Part shown: one piece after another, positions 62,568 to 64,000 of the stretch
How positions within the stretch are numbered: position 1 is the first letter of the stretch
How the letters are laid out: every line of letters begins with the position of its first letter
From: Paenibacillus larvae subsp. larvae
GTDB lineage: Bacteria > Bacillota > Bacilli > Paenibacillales > NBRC-103111
Direction: 5' to 3'
Length of the DNA stretch: 64,000 bases
Assembly (NCBI RefSeq): GCF_002003265.1
Contig: NZ_CP019687.1
Location: 1,240,001-1,304,000 of the forward strand
Notes under the pieces: generated by a model
Databases searched by the model: none
Told to the model about the DNA's origin: nothing
Seen by the model: the letters and a program-made list of their open reading frames with translations, nothing else
Program-made: the position numbers and the translations under genes

Positions 62568-63683
62568 ATGAGAGATCCGAGACTGGAAATATTCGCAAAG
62601 AACATTATCCGTTACTCTACCGAGCTTCAGCCAGGTGAAAATATTTTGATCGAGTTGATTGGTCTAAAAGATAATGAGCTTGCGAAGTGTTTTATTGAAG
62701 AAGTACAGGCTGTTGGTGCCTTTCCGTTCCTGGAATTCCGCGATGCGGCCGTTACCCGTAAATTAATCATGAACGGAACAGAAGAACAATTCAAGCGCAT
62801 GGCCGAGATTGAACTGGAACGCATGCGAAAAATGGACGCTTATGTCGGGGTAAGAAGCGGTGAGAATGTAACGGAAACTTCAGACGTTCCCGAAGAAAAG
62901 ATGAAAATGTTTATGTCCTTATACCAGCGTCCCGTAACGAATGAACGTGTGAATAATACAAAATGGTGCATCATGCGCTACCCTAACGGATCAATGGCCC
63001 AATTGGCCAACACCAGTACAGATGCGTTCGAAGATTTTTATTTCAATGTGTGTAATTTGGATTATAGCAAAATGGAAAAAGCAATGGACCCTCTCGTCGA
63101 ACTGATGGAGCGGACAAATAAAGTGCGTATTATATCTCCTGGTACCGATCTGACGTTCTCTATTAAAGGAATCCCGGCTATCAAATGCTGCGGGAAAAGA
63201 AACATTCCGGATGGAGAAGTATATACGGCTCCGGTAATCGATTCTGTTAACGGAGTAATCAGCTACAATACTCCAACGGTTTATTCAGGTTCTTCCTTTG
63301 AAAATGTAGTCCTTCGCTTTGAAAATGGAAAAATTGTTGAAGCTACAAGCAGCAATACTCCGCGGCTCAACGAAATCCTGGATACGGACGAAGGTGCCCG
63401 TTTCATTGGGGAATTTGCTATCGGAGTTAACCCGCATATCCATCATCCGATGAAGGACATCCTGTTCGATGAAAAAATTGACGGCTCCCTTCATTTCACC
63501 CCGGGGCAGGCTTATAAAATCGCGGATAATTCCAACCGTTCTTCGGTTCATTGGGATATGGTATTAATCCAGCGCCCTGACTATGGCGGCGGTGAAATTT
63601 ATTTTGATGATGTGCTGATCCGGAAAGACGGGCGTTTTGTCATCAAAGAACTGGAGGGACTTAATCCTGAAAATCTAGTATAA
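62568..63683 (+). CDS. M29-family aminopeptidase
   Basis: A 371-aa metallo-aminopeptidase (thermophilic M29, AmpS-like) that removes N-terminal residues from peptides in the cytosol. Visible are the conserved RIISPGTDLTFSIKG, a metal Glu in NIPDGEVYTAP, GEFAIGVNPHIHHP, and the closing HWDMVLIQRPDYGGGEIYFD. Start ATG 62568 follows AAAGGAGCAAAGCCGTA. It is followed by a strong terminator. Transcribed alone. Confidence 0.92.
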   Translation: MRDPRLEIFAKNIIRYSTELQPGENILIELIGLKDNELAKCFIEEVQAVGAFPFLEFRDAAVTRKLIMNGTEEQFKRMAEIELERMRKMDAYVGVRSGENVTETSDVPEEKMKMFMSLYQRPVTNERVNNTKWCIMRYPNGSMAQLANTSTDAFEDFYFNVCNLDYSKMEKAMDPLVELMERTNKVRIISPGTDLTFSIKGIPAIKCCGKRNIPDGEVYTAPVIDSVNGVISYNTPTVYSGSSFENVVLRFENGKIVEATSSNTPRLNEILDTDEGARFIGEFAIGVNPHIHHPMKDILFDEKIDGSLHFTPGQAYKIADNSNRSSVHWDMVLIQRPDYGGGEIYFDDVLIRKDGRFVIKELEGLNPENLV

Positions 63684-63689
63684 GCTGTT

Positions 63690-63726
63690 AAAGACACATG
63701 TCCTTTGAGGGCATGTGTCTTTTTGA
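63690..63726 (+). terminator. aminopeptidase-gene terminator
   Basis: AAAGACACATG / CATGTGTCTTTTT hairpin directly after the stop; also at the 3' end of the converging right-edge gene. Confidence 0.88.
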
Positions 63727-63729
63727 CGA

Positions 63730-64000
63730 TTAGTCTACGGAATAATTATCTATACGATTCTTTACCCGATTCAATACTTCTTCAATTTTATCGGGTTTCA
63801 ATAGCTCCACCGGAGAGAGATGATGGTCAAACTGAAGATCGTTCCCTTCCAGCAGTACTACATACCGGTCTCCTAATTTGGCAAAGTGAATGTTCTTCCC
63901 GAAGTCTTCCAGTTTTCCCTTCACGTTCAATTGATCCAGTTTGAACTGCAAATGAAGGTCCGGCTTTTGCTGGATAAGCTGCTGTGAAGCTTCCATCACC
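63730..64000 (-). CDS. partial hypothetical protein at right edge
   Basis: The last 90 or so codons of a gene that begins beyond the window. Residues include LQFKLDQLNVKGKLEDFGKN and FAKLGDRYVVLLEGNDLQFD, then KIEEVLNRVKNRIDNYSVD before the stop. It looks like a small alpha/beta cytosolic protein; I do not recognise the family. Confidence 0.6.
   Translation of the reverse strand, partial: VMEASQQLIQQKPDLHLQFKLDQLNVKGKLEDFGKNIHFAKLGDRYVVLLEGNDLQFDHHLSPVELLKPDKIEEVLNRVKNRIDNYSVD

Overview
The window is about 64 kb of chromosome from a low-to-moderate GC, spore-forming member of the Bacillota, most likely a Paenibacillus (P. larvae is plausible, but no marker gene proves the species). Supporting signs are the leader RNAs of this group (lysine L-box, SAM S-box, TPP box, a T-box), a bacillithiol-disulfide reductase (YpdA/Bdr), a germination-protein remnant, and strong GGAGG-type ribosome binding sites. 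There is no rRNA, tRNA, CRISPR array, intact prophage or intact insertion sequence.

Layout. 0-4.5 kb: a CNNM/CorC-type membrane protein, a DUF1836 protein, a deleted pyrH-like remnant, and a MarR regulator with a YczE-type membrane protein. 4.9-9.1 kb: a circular (head-to-tail cyclised) bacteriocin operon: 71-aa precursor, large membrane protein, ABC ATPase, small cationic membrane protein, DUF95/SpoIIM protein (broken by one base) and a Yip1-like protein. 9.2-14 kb: MFS exporter, polysaccharide-deacetylase lipoprotein, then remnants (SDR, Ger(x)C, bactofilin) around an intact yhbD-like gene. 14.2-21.3 kb: lysine permease under a lysine riboswitch, a Thermus-type seryl-tRNA synthetase behind a compact T-box, fhs, a UPF0756 protein and a fatty-acid-hydroxylase-family protein. 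21.8-31.6 kb: ptsG, a secreted GH85 endoglycosidase that has lost its S-layer anchor, a charged membrane-anchored protein, an amino-acid antiporter and an LTA-synthase-like enzyme. 31.8-33.9 kb: an AT-rich dsdA/XRE-cupin pair. 34-36.7 kb: a TetR/MFS drug-efflux pair. 36.9-43 kb: mostly decayed genes (DUF1796, TuaH-like glycosyltransferase, DNRLRE fragment, wecB, mgtE, acetylesterase) among an intact HAD phosphatase, LacI regulator and methyltransferase. 43-53 kb: trxB with a glutaredoxin-like protein, ilvD, a GNAT acetyltransferase, ypdA, and metNIQ under a SAM riboswitch. 53-58 kb: tag, a TatD-like gene and a thiamine-precursor ABC operon under a TPP riboswitch (thiY carries a +1 shift). 58-64 kb: patatin-like lipase, udk, a frameshifted MFS gene, an M29 aminopeptidase and a truncated gene at the right edge.

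Two themes stand out. First, the circular bacteriocin locus looks like a complete biosynthesis, export and immunity set whose precursor differs from the circular bacteriocins I can recall. Second, gene decay is unusually dense: well over a dozen remnants, plus four otherwise intact genes each broken by a single-base change at or beside a homopolymer. The remnants with internal deletions are real decay. The single-base breaks could be either sequencing under-calls or true mutations and need read-level checking.
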